Position numbers and translations under genes: made by a program
Shown: piece by piece, positions 8,999 to 16,824 of the stretch
Layout: each line of letters begins with the position of its first letter
Numbering within the stretch: the first letter of the stretch is position 1
Assembly: GCA_964513515.1 (NCBI GenBank)
Contig: CAZEMP010000005.1
Span: 1-40,823 of the forward strand
Source: Bog-1340 sp964513515
GTDB taxonomy: Bacteria > Patescibacteriota > Minisyncoccia > Phycocordibacterales > GWA1-40-21
DNA: 40,823 bases
Direction of reading: 5' to 3'
Notes under the pieces: model-generated
Told to the model about the DNA's origin: nothing
The model's database searches: none
What the model saw: only the letters and a program-made list of their open reading frames with translations

Positions 8999-9331
8999 AT
9001 GTCCTCAAGTAGGGACAAACAATTCAAGGGAATCTTACCACTTAAGGGCTTGAAGTTGAGGCCCTCTATCGGTACTGATTTTGAGGTTCTAAAAATCAGA
9101 CCCTACATCTTGGAAAAGGAGAAAAACAGGCACGTTTCTTCAGTTCAAGAAGGCATGTTGCTTTCTATACCCTTTCATGGACAAAAGACTCCGATAATTG
9201 TTGTTCGTGGGGGATTCGTGATTCTGATCGAGATCAGGGTCGACGATGAAAAGGTCGAAGGCACAGTCAAGATCATAGAGAAACTGGGGATCAGTGTGAC
9301 GGACGAACCTCGTGCACTGTACATCGTCTAG
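8999..9331 (+). CDS. Orphan small protein, GC-richer, strong SD
   Basis: The 110-residue product starts MSSSRDKQFKG. A perfect GGGAGGT SD sits 5 nt before the ATG; an in-frame GTG at 8993 overlaps that SD and is not the start. The predicted fold is mostly beta (FVILIEIRVDDEKVEGTVKII). Basic and acidic residues are mixed and no membrane segment is present. I do not recognise the family. Composition and codon choice (CGT, GTC, ATC) are clearly GC-richer than flanking fusA and tuf. A weak promoter (TTTACA near 8934 with TATAGA or TAGACT) and an own terminator make it a monocistronic insertion into the str cluster. Confidence 0.75.
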   Translation: MSSSRDKQFKGILPLKGLKLRPSIGTDFEVLKIRPYILEKEKNRHVSSVQEGMLLSIPFHGQKTPIIVVRGGFVILIEIRVDDEKVEGTVKIIEKLGISVTDEPRALYIV

Positions 9332-9380
9332 ACTTTACTCGGGTTTTGTGAATTATCCCAAAGAAATTCACTGGTTCGGC

Positions 9381-9403
9381 GGCTACCATAAAGCCGTTTT
9401 TTG
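9381..9403 (+). terminator. Terminator of the small gene at 8999
   Basis: The short stem CGGCT (9381-9385) pairs with AGCCG (9393-9397) and is followed by six T. Confidence 0.75.
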
Positions 9404-9440
9404 TTGCTTAAAATCTATATTTTAATTAAATATAGTTTAG

Positions 9441-9663
9441 TTGACTCTTGGTCATTCTTTTGCTACTATTTTCGTTACGCACTGTGCGGTTTTTATTTTT
9501 AATGGAAGCCACACATATGTTGCAAGTCGTAATTTATAAGTTTCTCAGTCCACCAATTTTGCCTTGTGCAGGTAGGTGAATGATGGGAGTTAATCAAAAT
9601 AAGTTGGTTTTCTGAATTGAGGAATCTTCTCGTGCACTCAGTTTATAAAATCAGCAAAAAAAT
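9441..9663 (+). promoter_or_regulatory. tuf promoter and long 5' leader
   Basis: TTGACT (9441-9446), 17 nt, then TACTAT (9464-9469) preceded by TGC form an extended -10 promoter. The transcript leader is about 188 nt with no SD before the ATG. It contains a possible 25-codon upstream ORF (9502-9579), which may be chance. No Rfam-type leader was recognised. Regulation by leader structure is possible but unproven. Confidence 0.65.
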
Positions 9664-10866
9664 ATGGCAGATTTTTTAAGAGATAAACCACACGTAAACG
9701 TTGGTACAATTGGTCACATTGACCACGGAAAGACTACTTTAACAGCTGCAATTACACACGTGCAGTCACTTAAAGGTTTGGCAAATCCTATTGCTTATGA
9801 TCAGGTTGCAAAAGCATCTGAATCAGCAGGAAGAAGAGATGCAACAAAGATTATTACTATCGCTATTTCTCACGTTGAGTATTCATCAGATAAGAGACAC
9901 TACGCACACGTAGATTGTCCTGGTCACGCTGACTACATTAAGAATATGATTACAGGAGCAGCTCAAATGGACGGAGCTATTCTTGTTGTTTCAGCAGTTG
10001 ACGGTCCTATGCCTCAAACAAGAGAGCACATTCTTTTGGCAAACCAAGTTGGTGTTCCAAAAATAGTAGTGTTCTTAAACAAAGTAGACTTAGTTCCAGA
10101 TGCAGAGCTTTTGGATCTTGTTGAAGCTGAAGTTCGTGAATTATTGAATAAATATAACTTCGATGGAGATAATGCTCCTATCATAAGAGGTTCAGCTACA
10201 GGTGCACTTGCTGCAAAATCAGGAGATGAGCCAGGAGCAAAATGTATAGCAGACCTTATGAACGCTCTTGATACATATATACCACTTCCAGTAAGAGACG
10301 TAGATAAGCCATTCCTTATGCCTATTGAAGACATATTCTCAATCGAAGGAAGAGGAACTGTTGTTACAGGAAGAATCGAAAGAGGAATTCTTAAGGTTGG
10401 AGAAGAAGTTGAAATTGTCGGTATAAAACCAACATCAAAAACAACAGTTACTGGTATCGAAATGTTTAACAAACAACTTAAAGAAGGACAAGCCGGAGAC
10501 AATGCTGGAGTACTTTTGAGAGGAACAAAGAAAGAAGAAGTACACAGAGGACAAGTTTTGGCAAAAACAGGATCAGTTACTCCACACACAGATTTTGAAG
10601 CTGAAGTATACGTATTGAAGAAAGAGGAAGGTGGAAGACATACCCCATTCTTTACAGGTTATAAGCCACAATTCTACATGAGAACAACAGACGTAACAGG
10701 AGATGTTACATTGGCACCAGGAGTAGAAATGGTTATGCCAGGAGATACAGTTACATTTAAAGTTAAGCTTGTTGCTCCAGTTGCTATAGAGGACAAGATG
10801 AAATTTGCTATCAGAGAAGGAGGAAAGACCGTCGGTTCAGGTGTTATAACAAAAGTTACAGCATAA
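9664..10866 (+). CDS. tuf: Elongation factor Tu with atypical switch I
   Basis: The 400-residue GTPase delivers aminoacyl-tRNA to the ribosome. G1 is GHIDHGKT (17-24), G3 is DCPGH (84-88) and G4 is NKVD (139-142). Domains 2 and 3 are complete and normal, with GRGTVVTGRIERG and RHTPFFTGYKPQFY. The oddity is switch I: where most EF-Tu have RGITI before NTSHVEY, this has KIITI (62-66) followed by AISHVEY, in a rewritten segment from about residue 45 to 68. The Mg-binding Thr (T65) is kept. Co-transcription with rpsJ-rplC-rplD-rplW-rplB is likely. Confidence 0.97.
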   Translation: MADFLRDKPHVNVGTIGHIDHGKTTLTAAITHVQSLKGLANPIAYDQVAKASESAGRRDATKIITIAISHVEYSSDKRHYAHVDCPGHADYIKNMITGAAQMDGAILVVSAVDGPMPQTREHILLANQVGVPKIVVFLNKVDLVPDAELLDLVEAEVRELLNKYNFDGDNAPIIRGSATGALAAKSGDEPGAKCIADLMNALDTYIPLPVRDVDKPFLMPIEDIFSIEGRGTVVTGRIERGILKVGEEVEIVGIKPTSKTTVTGIEMFNKQLKEGQAGDNAGVLLRGTKKEEVHRGQVLAKTGSVTPHTDFEAEVYVLKKEEGGRHTPFFTGYKPQFYMRTTDVTGDVTLAPGVEMVMPGDTVTFKVKLVAPVAIEDKMKFAIREGGKTVGSGVITKVTA

Positions 10867-10868
10867 CT

Positions 10869-10924
10869 AGCTTATTAGGTACAACTTTAATCCACAACGG
10901 TTAAAGTTGTCTTCCTAAAAAGCT
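10869..10924 (+). promoter_or_regulatory. Three-tier hairpin between tuf and rpsJ
   Basis: The core stem ACAACTTTAA (10881-10890) pairs perfectly with TTAAAGTTGT (10901-10910). Outer pairings are AGG (10877-10879) with CCT (10914-10916) and AGCTT (10869-10873) with AAGCT (10920-10924). No T run follows, so this looks like an intercistronic regulatory or processing element. In E. coli the S10 leader at the analogous place mediates L4 feedback. Confidence 0.6.
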
Positions 10925-10933
10925 GAAATTACG

Positions 10934-11326
10934 ATGGAAAAAATTGCAACAAAAACAAAAAAGAATACAAAAATTGCATCAAAACCAAAAGTTGCTAAAG
11001 CAGCTGCTAAAGGAGAAGCTTCTTCCGTTTTAAGAATAAGAGTAAGAGCTTACGATAGCAAGATATTAGATGCTTCAGTTAAGCAAATAATTGAAACAGC
11101 TTTGAGACACGATGCAAAAATAGTAGGACCAGTACCTTTGCCAACGAATATTAAAAAATATACCGTCAACAGAGCTTCTTTCGTCTACAAAAATGCACGA
11201 GAACAATTTGAGATGAGAATACACAGAAGATTGATAGATATAATAAATCCAAACGCAAAAGTTATTGAAGCTCTTACAAACATCAGTTTACCAAGTGGTG
11301 TAAACATTGATGTGAAGATGATCTAA
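10934..11326 (+). CDS. rpsJ: 30S ribosomal protein uS10, N-terminally extended
   Basis: The 130-residue product has the S10 core from about residue 32 (VLRIRVRAYDSKILDASVKQI) to ISLPSGVNIDVKMI. S10 is a head protein of the 30S subunit and also the NusE transcription factor. A Lys/Ala-rich N-terminal extension of about 30 residues precedes the usual core of about 100. A start nearer the core would need a non-ATG codon. It is the first gene of a shortened S10 operon. Confidence 0.94.
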   Translation: MEKIATKTKKNTKIASKPKVAKAAAKGEASSVLRIRVRAYDSKILDASVKQIIETALRHDAKIVGPVPLPTNIKKYTVNRASFVYKNAREQFEMRIHRRLIDIINPNAKVIEALTNISLPSGVNIDVKMI

Positions 11327-11343
11327 TACAACTAAACATTTAC

Positions 11344-11388
11344 AGGGGATATGACCATAGGCCAATAATTTTTGGTTTGTGGTCCTCT
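11344..11388 (+). promoter_or_regulatory. Intercistronic hairpin before rplC
   Basis: GACCA (11353-11357) pairs with TGGTC (11380-11384) and CCAA (11362-11365) with TTGG (11372-11375). An outer AGGGG/CCTCT pairing lies beyond a bulge. It lies 18-60 nt before the rplC ATG. Function is unknown; processing or translational control is possible. Confidence 0.45.
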
Positions 11389-11406
11389 ATCTATAATTAA
11401 AACAGC

Positions 11407-12012
11407 ATGAAATTTATACTAGGGATAAAACAGAATATGACTCAAGTCTTCGATGATGAAGGAAAAGTTCATCCTGCTACCATTTTGACAGCAGGACCTT
11501 CACCTATCACTCAAGTGAAGACCAAGGAGAACGACGGCTATAGCGCTGTTCAGATAGGATGCGGAACAAAAAGAGAGAAGAATATAAATAAACCAATAAA
11601 GGGTCATTTGAATGGAGTAGACGCAAGATACTTGAAAGAATTTTGTGTTGACGACGTATCTACATATAAAGTTGGAGACAAAATCAGTCTTTCATCTTTT
11701 GCAGTAGGTGATGTAATAGAAGTTTCAGCCATTTCAAAAGGAAAGGGTTACCAGAGCGTTATAAAAAGACATGGTTTTAAGGGACAACCAAGAACCCATG
11801 GACAAAAACATTCTGAAAACGCACCAGGATCTATCGGAGGAGGTTTGAGAAACAAAGTTCCAAAGAATATGAGAATGGCCGGAAGAACAGGTGGAAATAG
11901 AATCACAATTAAAAATCTTAAAGTCTTAGGAGTCGACGAGGCTAATAATCAACTTTTGATAAGCGGTGCAGTGCCAGGAAGAAGAGGTACTCTCGTAGAA
12001 ATCAGAGGATAA
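11407..12012 (+). CDS. rplC: 50S ribosomal protein uL3
   Basis: The 201-residue product starts MKFILGIKQNMTQVFDDEGK. It has the conserved central loop KRHGFKGQPRTHGQKH and GSIGGG, which reaches the peptidyl transferase centre, and ends GRRGTLVEIRG. Length is normal. It is an early assembly protein of 23S rRNA. Spacing to rplD is 4 nt, so translation is probably coupled. No SD is visible. Confidence 0.96.
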   Translation: MKFILGIKQNMTQVFDDEGKVHPATILTAGPSPITQVKTKENDGYSAVQIGCGTKREKNINKPIKGHLNGVDARYLKEFCVDDVSTYKVGDKISLSSFAVGDVIEVSAISKGKGYQSVIKRHGFKGQPRTHGQKHSENAPGSIGGGLRNKVPKNMRMAGRTGGNRITIKNLKVLGVDEANNQLLISGAVPGRRGTLVEIRG

Positions 12013-12016
12013 TAAT

Positions 12017-12784
12017 ATGGAAAACACTAAGACAATGAAAAAAAATACAGGAAATAAATCTCCCGCTAGAGTAAAAAAGGCAGCTTCCAGAAAAGAAGTA
12101 AAAGTAAATGCAGAAGTTTCAGCTGCAAAAGTATACAATCAAAGTGGTAAAGAAGTTGGGGAAGTAAAACTACCAGCGAATGTTTTTGGACTTTCATGGA
12201 ATGCTGACCTTGTTCACCAGGTTGTTACCTCAATGCTTTCAGACGCTAGAGTTATTTATGCTCACACAAAGACAAGAGGACAAGTAAGTGGAGGGGGCAA
12301 GAAGCCTTGGAGACAAAAAGGAACAGGTCGTGCAAGACACGGATCCACAAGATCACCAATTTGGGTAAAGGGAGGAGTCGCTCATGGTCCAAACGGATTG
12401 AAAAACTATGAGAGAAAAATAAATAAGAAGATGAAGGTGAAAGCTCTTTATACTATTTTATCTCGCAAGTTAAAGGACGGAGAAGTTCTTTTTGTAGATA
12501 AGTTTGAAATAGCAAAACCAAAGACAACTGAAGCTTTAGATATTTTGAAATCATTAAGCAAAATAAAAACAGCTTCTGATATATTTACCAAGAAGAAGAA
12601 TAGCGCCATAATCGCAACTTCAGGAAAGAAACAGGCTTTTGAAAAGAGTTTTTCTAATATTGGAAATGTAGAAGTTGATGAGCTTAGAAACATAAATCCA
12701 GTAGATTTATTGAACATGAAATATCTTGTAATAGAGAATCCTGCAGAATCAGTAAAATTTATTGAGGCTAAGATGACAAAATAA
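12017..12784 (+). CDS. rplD: 50S ribosomal protein uL4, N-terminally extended
   Basis: The 255-residue product carries the tunnel-loop motif GGGKKPWRQKGTGRARHGS and ends in the normal L4 C-terminus. A Lys-rich extension of about 35 residues (from MENTKTMKKNTG) precedes the core that begins near AAKVYNQSGKEVGEVKLP, making it longer than the usual 200-210 residues. In E. coli L4 represses its own operon; the hairpins before rpsJ and rplC are candidate targets. Confidence 0.95.
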   Translation: MENTKTMKKNTGNKSPARVKKAASRKEVKVNAEVSAAKVYNQSGKEVGEVKLPANVFGLSWNADLVHQVVTSMLSDARVIYAHTKTRGQVSGGGKKPWRQKGTGRARHGSTRSPIWVKGGVAHGPNGLKNYERKINKKMKVKALYTILSRKLKDGEVLFVDKFEIAKPKTTEALDILKSLSKIKTASDIFTKKKNSAIIATSGKKQAFEKSFSNIGNVEVDELRNINPVDLLNMKYLVIENPAESVKFIEAKMTK

Positions 12785-12788
12785 TACT

Positions 12789-13088
12789 ATGAAAAACACA
12801 CAAGAAACAAATCATATTTTGTCACTTATAAAGAAGCCAAGAATAACAGAAAAGGCTGGAATTAAGTCAGAATCTCAAAATCTTTATACATTTGAAGTTA
12901 CTAAAGAGGCAACAAAGAAGACCGTTGGAGAAGCAATACAACTGATATACAAGGTTACTCCAATAAAAATAAATATAGTAAATTTACCAGCAAAGAATGT
13001 TACAGCACGTGGCAAAAGAGGAGTTAAGTCGGCTGTAAAAAAAGCACTTGTATTCTTGAAAAAAGGAGATAAGATAGCCTTTATATAA
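12789..13088 (+). CDS. rplW: 50S ribosomal protein uL23
   Basis: The 99-residue product contains KKPRITEKAG and the tail AVKKALVFLKKGDKIAF. The family sits at the exit tunnel and docks trigger factor and SRP. Size and position (rplD-rplW-rplB, 4-nt gaps) are standard. Confidence 0.95.
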   Translation: MKNTQETNHILSLIKKPRITEKAGIKSESQNLYTFEVTKEATKKTVGEAIQLIYKVTPIKINIVNLPAKNVTARGKRGVKSAVKKALVFLKKGDKIAFI

Positions 13089-13092
13089 AAAT

Positions 13093-13947
13093 ATGAAATT
13101 CTATAAACCAACATCACCGGCTATAAGGAATATGTCCACTGTGACTTACAGGGGTGTTATTACTACAAACAAACCAGAAAAATCTCTCACAAAAGGACAC
13201 AAAGACAGTGCAGGTAGAAATAATAGAGGTAGAATCACCGTAAGACATCAAGGATCTGGTAATAAAAAACTTTTTAGAAATGTAGATTTTCTATATGAAA
13301 AAAAGGATATTCCAGCAACAATCAAAACTGTTGAATATGATCCATTCAGAACAGGTTTTATTGGACTTGTTTATTACAAGGATGGAGAAAAGAGATACGT
13401 CTTGTTACCAAAAGGTATGAAAGTAGGTGATACATTTACAGTGTCAGAAAACGCCGAACTTAAAGCTGGAAACAGAGTTCCTTTGAAGAAGATCCCAGTA
13501 GGTTCATTTATTTATAATGTTGAAATAAAAGTGGGTGGAGGATCAAAACTTTGCAGATCAGCAGGAAATTTTGGACAGATTGTAGCAAACGATGCTGGAT
13601 ATGTTCATATTAAACTTCCATCAACTGAGATAAGAAAAGTAAAGGAAGATGCATGGGCATGTATAGGAAGTGTTTCAAACGAAGAACAAATGCATGTAAA
13701 TATTGGTAAGGCCGGAAGATCAAGACATCTCGGTATTAGACCAACAGTTAGAGGTACAGTACAAAACCCAGTTGACCATCCATACGGAGGAGGAGAAGGA
13801 AAACAAGGAAGAGGTTTGAGATTTGCCAAGACTCGTTGGGGTAAACATGTCGGAAAAGGCCAGAAATCAAGAACGCCAAAGAAATATTCAAATCATCTTA
13901 TTGTTTCAAGACGCAGAGTTGGAAAAGCAAAAGCAGAAAATAAATAA
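13093..13947 (+). CDS. rplB: 50S ribosomal protein uL2
   Basis: The 284-residue product has GRNNRGRITVRHQGSG and the C-terminal HPYGGGEGKQGRG, whose His is part of the conserved peptidyl-transferase loop. Length is normal. It is the last gene here: a terminator follows at once, whereas in most bacteria the operon continues with rpsS, rplV and rpsC. Those genes must lie elsewhere in the genome. Confidence 0.96.
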   Translation: MKFYKPTSPAIRNMSTVTYRGVITTNKPEKSLTKGHKDSAGRNNRGRITVRHQGSGNKKLFRNVDFLYEKKDIPATIKTVEYDPFRTGFIGLVYYKDGEKRYVLLPKGMKVGDTFTVSENAELKAGNRVPLKKIPVGSFIYNVEIKVGGGSKLCRSAGNFGQIVANDAGYVHIKLPSTEIRKVKEDAWACIGSVSNEEQMHVNIGKAGRSRHLGIRPTVRGTVQNPVDHPYGGGEGKQGRGLRFAKTRWGKHVGKGQKSRTPKKYSNHLIVSRRRVGKAKAENK

Positions 13948-13977
13948 AAAATAGAGCCAAACGGCTCTGTTTTTTAT
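13946..13977 (+). terminator. Terminator after rplB
   Basis: AGAGCC (13953-13958) pairs with GGCTCT (13963-13968) around AAAC. An A run before and T run after extend the stem. It ends the shortened S10 operon. Confidence 0.88.
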
Positions 13978-13988
13978 TTACCAAAGTC

Positions 13989-14016
13989 TTTACTTTTAGC
14001 TATTTTTTGCTAGTAT
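13989..14016 (+). promoter_or_regulatory. rplJ-rplL promoter
   Basis: TTTACT (13989-13994), 16 nt, then TAGTAT (14011-14016) preceded by TGC. The same extended -10 form is seen at tuf. Confidence 0.7.
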
Positions 14017-14024
14017 ATTTGCAT

Positions 14025-14114
14025 TAAGGCCAAAGACAGTTGGAAGCCAGAAATGGCTATAATTAGAAGCAATTCTATCCTACCGAGGTCACACTCTATT
14101 GTTTAGAGGCCTTA
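14025..14114 (+). ncRNA. L10 leader (ribosomal protein leader RNA)
   Basis: Closing helix TAAGGCC (14025-14031) pairs with GGCCTTA (14108-14114). It contains the diagnostic AAAGACAG after the first strand and CCTACCGAGGTC (14079-14090). These match the bacterial L10 leader, which binds the L10-L12 complex and represses rplJL. It sits about 40 nt upstream of rplJ, the expected place. Confidence 0.87.
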
Positions 14115-14154
14115 TATAATAAGGTCGATTTTTTATTTTAAGAATAAAATATAC

Positions 14155-14643
14155 ATGATTACAAAAGCAAAAAAGAAAGAGTTAGTTGAAAAAGTTGCTA
14201 AAGCTTTAAAGAGCTCAAAGTCAGTTGTGTTTGCAAACTTTCATCATTTGGTGGTTGCGGACGATATGGCTATGAGAAAAGCTTTGAGAAAGGAGGGTGT
14301 TGGATATATGGTGGTTAGAAAGACTCTAGCCAAGATTGCTCTAAAAGATGCAAATATATCCGGAACCATGCCAGAGTTTACAGGAGAGCTCGCTATAGTT
14401 TATGGTGAAGATCTTACAGCTCCAGCAAGAGAGTTTTTTACCTTCCAGAAGAAATACAAAGATAATGTAAAGATTGTTGGAGGTATTTTTGAGGGAAGAT
14501 ATATGACTGTAGAAGAGATGACAGCAGTTGCTATGATTCCTTCACAGAAGACTCTATACGCTCAATTTGTTAACCTTATCAACTCACCAATTCAAAGATT
14601 TGCAGTCGTACTTGATGCGATAGCAAAGATAAAGACAGCGTAG
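14155..14643 (+). CDS. rplJ: 50S ribosomal protein uL10
   Basis: The 162-residue product starts MITKAKKKELVEKVAKALKS and contains VVFANFHHLVVADDMAMRKALRKEGVGY-type L10 sequence, split here only for quotation. It anchors the L12 stalk to 23S rRNA. The gene begins its own transcription unit: rplK and rplA, which usually precede it, are absent from this locus. The L10 leader upstream supports autoregulation. Confidence 0.95.
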   Translation: MITKAKKKELVEKVAKALKSSKSVVFANFHHLVVADDMAMRKALRKEGVGYMVVRKTLAKIALKDANISGTMPEFTGELAIVYGEDLTAPAREFFTFQKKYKDNVKIVGGIFEGRYMTVEEMTAVAMIPSQKTLYAQFVNLINSPIQRFAVVLDAIAKIKTA

Positions 14644-14674
14644 GAAAAATTATTAATTAAAATTATTAAATAAC

Positions 14675-15067
14675 ATGGAAGAAACAAAAAAGGTAGAAGT
14701 TCCTGCTAAATTCAAGGATTTAGTAGCAACCGTAGAAAAAATGTCAGTATTAGATCTTCATGAGCTTGTAAAGACTCTTGAAGCACATTTCGGAGTATCA
14801 GCAGCTGCAGTTGCAGTAGCTGGTCCAGCAGTCGCTGCTGCAGCAACAGAGGAAAAGTCATCTTTTAAAGTTGAACTTACAAGTGCAGGTGCTCAAAAAA
14901 TATCAGTTATCAAAGTTGTAAAAGAAGCTTTGGGACTTGGTCTTAAAGAGGCAAAGGATCTTGTAGATGCAGCTCCTTCAGTCTTAAAAGAAGATATGAA
15001 GCAAAAAGAAGCAGAAGATTTGAAGAAAAAAGTAGAGGAAGCTGGTGGAAAAGTTACATTGAAATAA
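14675..15067 (+). CDS. rplL: 50S ribosomal protein bL12 (L7/L12)
   Basis: The 130-residue stalk protein has an N-terminal dimerisation helix, an Ala/Val-rich hinge (AAAVAVAGPAVAAAA) and a C-terminal domain with KISVIKVVKEALGLGLKEAK, which contacts translation factors. Length and order after rplJ are standard. Confidence 0.96.
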   Translation: MEETKKVEVPAKFKDLVATVEKMSVLDLHELVKTLEAHFGVSAAAVAVAGPAVAAAATEEKSSFKVELTSAGAQKISVIKVVKEALGLGLKEAKDLVDAAPSVLKEDMKQKEAEDLKKKVEEAGGKVTLK

Positions 15068-15089
15068 TAAACATTAAGAGAATTTAAGG

Positions 15090-15119
15090 AAAAAACAGTT
15101 CATAATTGAACTGTTTTTT
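15090..15119 (+). terminator. Terminator of rplJ-rplL
   Basis: A 12-bp stem (15090-15101 with 15108-15119) has loop ATAATT and the T run in the right arm. Confidence 0.9.
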
Positions 15120-15145
15120 CTATTAGCAAAATCGTATTTGGATGC

Positions 15146-15151
15146 TATAAT
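15146..15151 (+). promoter_or_regulatory. Consensus extended -10 giving a near-leaderless mRNA
   Basis: TATAAT with TGC directly upstream, only 11 nt before the ATG at 15163. The transcript should start about 4-5 nt before the start codon. No SD is possible. Confidence 0.75.
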
Positions 15152-15162
15152 ACGACCTAATT

Positions 15163-15771
15163 ATGGATTCATTAAGTACAATATTTGGCTCAGAAGCTAG
15201 AATAAAGATTATTAGGCTTTTTCTATTTAATCCAGAAACTGTTTTTGATCTAGATACAATATCTAGTAAATCAAAAGTTAATAAAAATATAGTTAAGAGG
15301 GAAATAAATTTACTTGAGAAGGCTAAACTTATAAAAAGAAAGTCTTTTACCAGACTTATCGAGAGAAAAAATAAAAAACCCAGGAAACTAAAGCTTACAG
15401 GATATTATTTGAACAAAGATTTTTCTTATATAACAGCTCTAAAGCAATTATTGATAAAGACGAAGATGCTTGAAAGTGGAGAGATACTGAAGAGACTTTC
15501 AAGATCGGGTAAGCTAAAGCTGGTTATAGTTGCCGGTATTTTTACCCAAGATAAGGATAGTAGAGTTGATATGCTAGTCGTTGGTAATAATGTAAGTAAA
15601 TCTGGTTTAAGTAATGCTATAAAGTCTATAGAGGCAGAAATTGGACGTGAGCTAGTGTATGTATATTTTAATAAGGAGGATTTTGAATATAGACTGGGAA
15701 TGTATGATAAATTAGTTAGGGATGTATTGGATTATCCACATCAAGTATTGCTGGATAAAATTAATCTATAA
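15163..15771 (+). CDS. Winged-helix protein with nucleotidyltransferase-like C-terminal domain
   Basis: This 202-residue protein has an N-terminal winged helix (about 1-85): LSTIFGSEARIKIIRLFL, then VNKNIVKREINLLEKAKLI. A C-terminal domain contains LKLVIVAGIFTQDKDSRVDM, which resembles the first strands of a MNT/pol-beta-type nucleotidyltransferase fold. The full GS...DxD catalytic signature is not clear, so it may be inactive. A role as a transcription regulator is inferred from the first domain. The mRNA appears nearly leaderless. Confidence 0.7.
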   Translation: MDSLSTIFGSEARIKIIRLFLFNPETVFDLDTISSKSKVNKNIVKREINLLEKAKLIKRKSFTRLIERKNKKPRKLKLTGYYLNKDFSYITALKQLLIKTKMLESGEILKRLSRSGKLKLVIVAGIFTQDKDSRVDMLVVGNNVSKSGLSNAIKSIEAEIGRELVYVYFNKEDFEYRLGMYDKLVRDVLDYPHQVLLDKINL

Positions 15772-15972
15772 TTATCAACAACTCTTTTTCAGGCACATTT
15801 CCAAGTTGAATAATAAAGTGATATAATATGCGGGTAAATAAGGTTATTGAAATATGTTGTAATTTCTACCTTAATTACAGACGATAGTATTATGTGTTAA
15901 ACCGTCGGAATTCGGCGAAATTTAGACGGAATAATTTATTAGGTTTATTAGTGTTAATTTTTAAAATATTTT

Positions 15973-16662
15973 ATGATGGCTTCATGGGCAGATGTTTTGT
16001 CAGCTTCATTAAAGAGTATATGGCTTGGTTTTGCAGGCTTTGTTCCTACTTTAGTAGCTGCATTAGTTATTGTTCTTATCGGTTTTGTAGTAGCTTCAAT
16101 GCTATGTAAATTGGTAGAGAATGTAGTTAAATTTGCAAAAGTAGATGCAGCTTTGCAAGCGGCTGGATTTGATAAAGTTGTTGAAAAAGCTGGTTTTAAA
16201 CTAGATTCAGGACACTTTTTGGGTAAATTAGTAGAGTGGTTTCTAGATGTAGTATTTCTAGTAGCAGCTCTTGATGTTTTGGGATTAAAACAAGTAACAG
16301 CATTTTTGAGTGATGTAGTACTTGGATACTTGCCACAAGTTATTGGAGCAGTATTTATTATACTTGCAGCAGCATTAGTTGCTGAAGCAATGCAAAAAGT
16401 AGTAGTAGGTGCAGCAAAAGCAACTGGTATGAAATCAGTAAACTTTGCTGGTAATGTTACAAAATGGGCAATATGGATTTTTGCTCTTCTTGCTGCAGTA
16501 ATGCAACTTGGAATCGCAGTAGCATTCATCAATACTCTATTTACAGGAATTGTTATAGCAGTTTCATTGGCACTTGGACTTGCATTTGGACTTGGAGGAC
16601 AAGATGCAGCAGCTAAGTACATAGAAAAAGTAAAGGGTGAAATGTCAGATAGTATGATGTAA
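15973..16662 (+). CDS. MscS-like / conserved-TM-helix membrane protein
   Basis: The 229-residue protein has about five membrane helices. The last, LALGLAFGLGGQDAAAKYIE, resembles the Gly/Ala-rich pore helix of MscS-related proteins (conserved TM helix family), but the large cytoplasmic beta domain of true MscS is missing. It could be a small channel or stabilising membrane protein. The 201-nt upstream region holds TATAAT near 15822 and a possible hairpin (CCGTC...GACGG) but no supported gene. An alternative start is the second ATG, one codon later. Confidence 0.7.
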   Translation: MMASWADVLSASLKSIWLGFAGFVPTLVAALVIVLIGFVVASMLCKLVENVVKFAKVDAALQAAGFDKVVEKAGFKLDSGHFLGKLVEWFLDVVFLVAALDVLGLKQVTAFLSDVVLGYLPQVIGAVFIILAAALVAEAMQKVVVGAAKATGMKSVNFAGNVTKWAIWIFALLAAVMQLGIAVAFINTLFTGIVIAVSLALGLAFGLGGQDAAAKYIEKVKGEMSDSMM

Positions 16663-16700
16663 AAGTTTGTTTTTAACGATTTATACATTCAAATTATTGA

Positions 16701-16737
16701 GTAAAGGCCTATTTTGCGAAGCAAAATAGGCCTTTAC
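16701..16737. terminator. Perfect 17-bp hairpin after the MscS-like gene
   Basis: 16701-16717 pairs perfectly with 16721-16737 around loop GAA. There is no T run, so it may be a terminator of unusual kind or an mRNA 3'-end stabiliser. Confidence 0.55.
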
Positions 16738-16791
16738 CATTGAAATCGTTATCAACTAATTATTAACTTATTATCCACCATAATGGACTTG

Positions 16792-16818
16792 TTGACTTTA
16801 GTTTATCGGGAGTATAAT
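16792..16818 (+). promoter_or_regulatory. Promoter for the candidate small RNA
   Basis: TTGACT (16792-16797) and TATAAT (16813-16818) with a 15-nt spacer. Predicted start is near 16825, exactly where the closing helix of the RNA begins. Confidence 0.65.
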
Positions 16819-16824
16819 TATCGT

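Noticed and set aside
15894..16109. Plus-strand ORF of 71 codons before the MscS-like gene
   Set aside because: It overlaps the start of the better-supported membrane protein in another frame and has no start signals.
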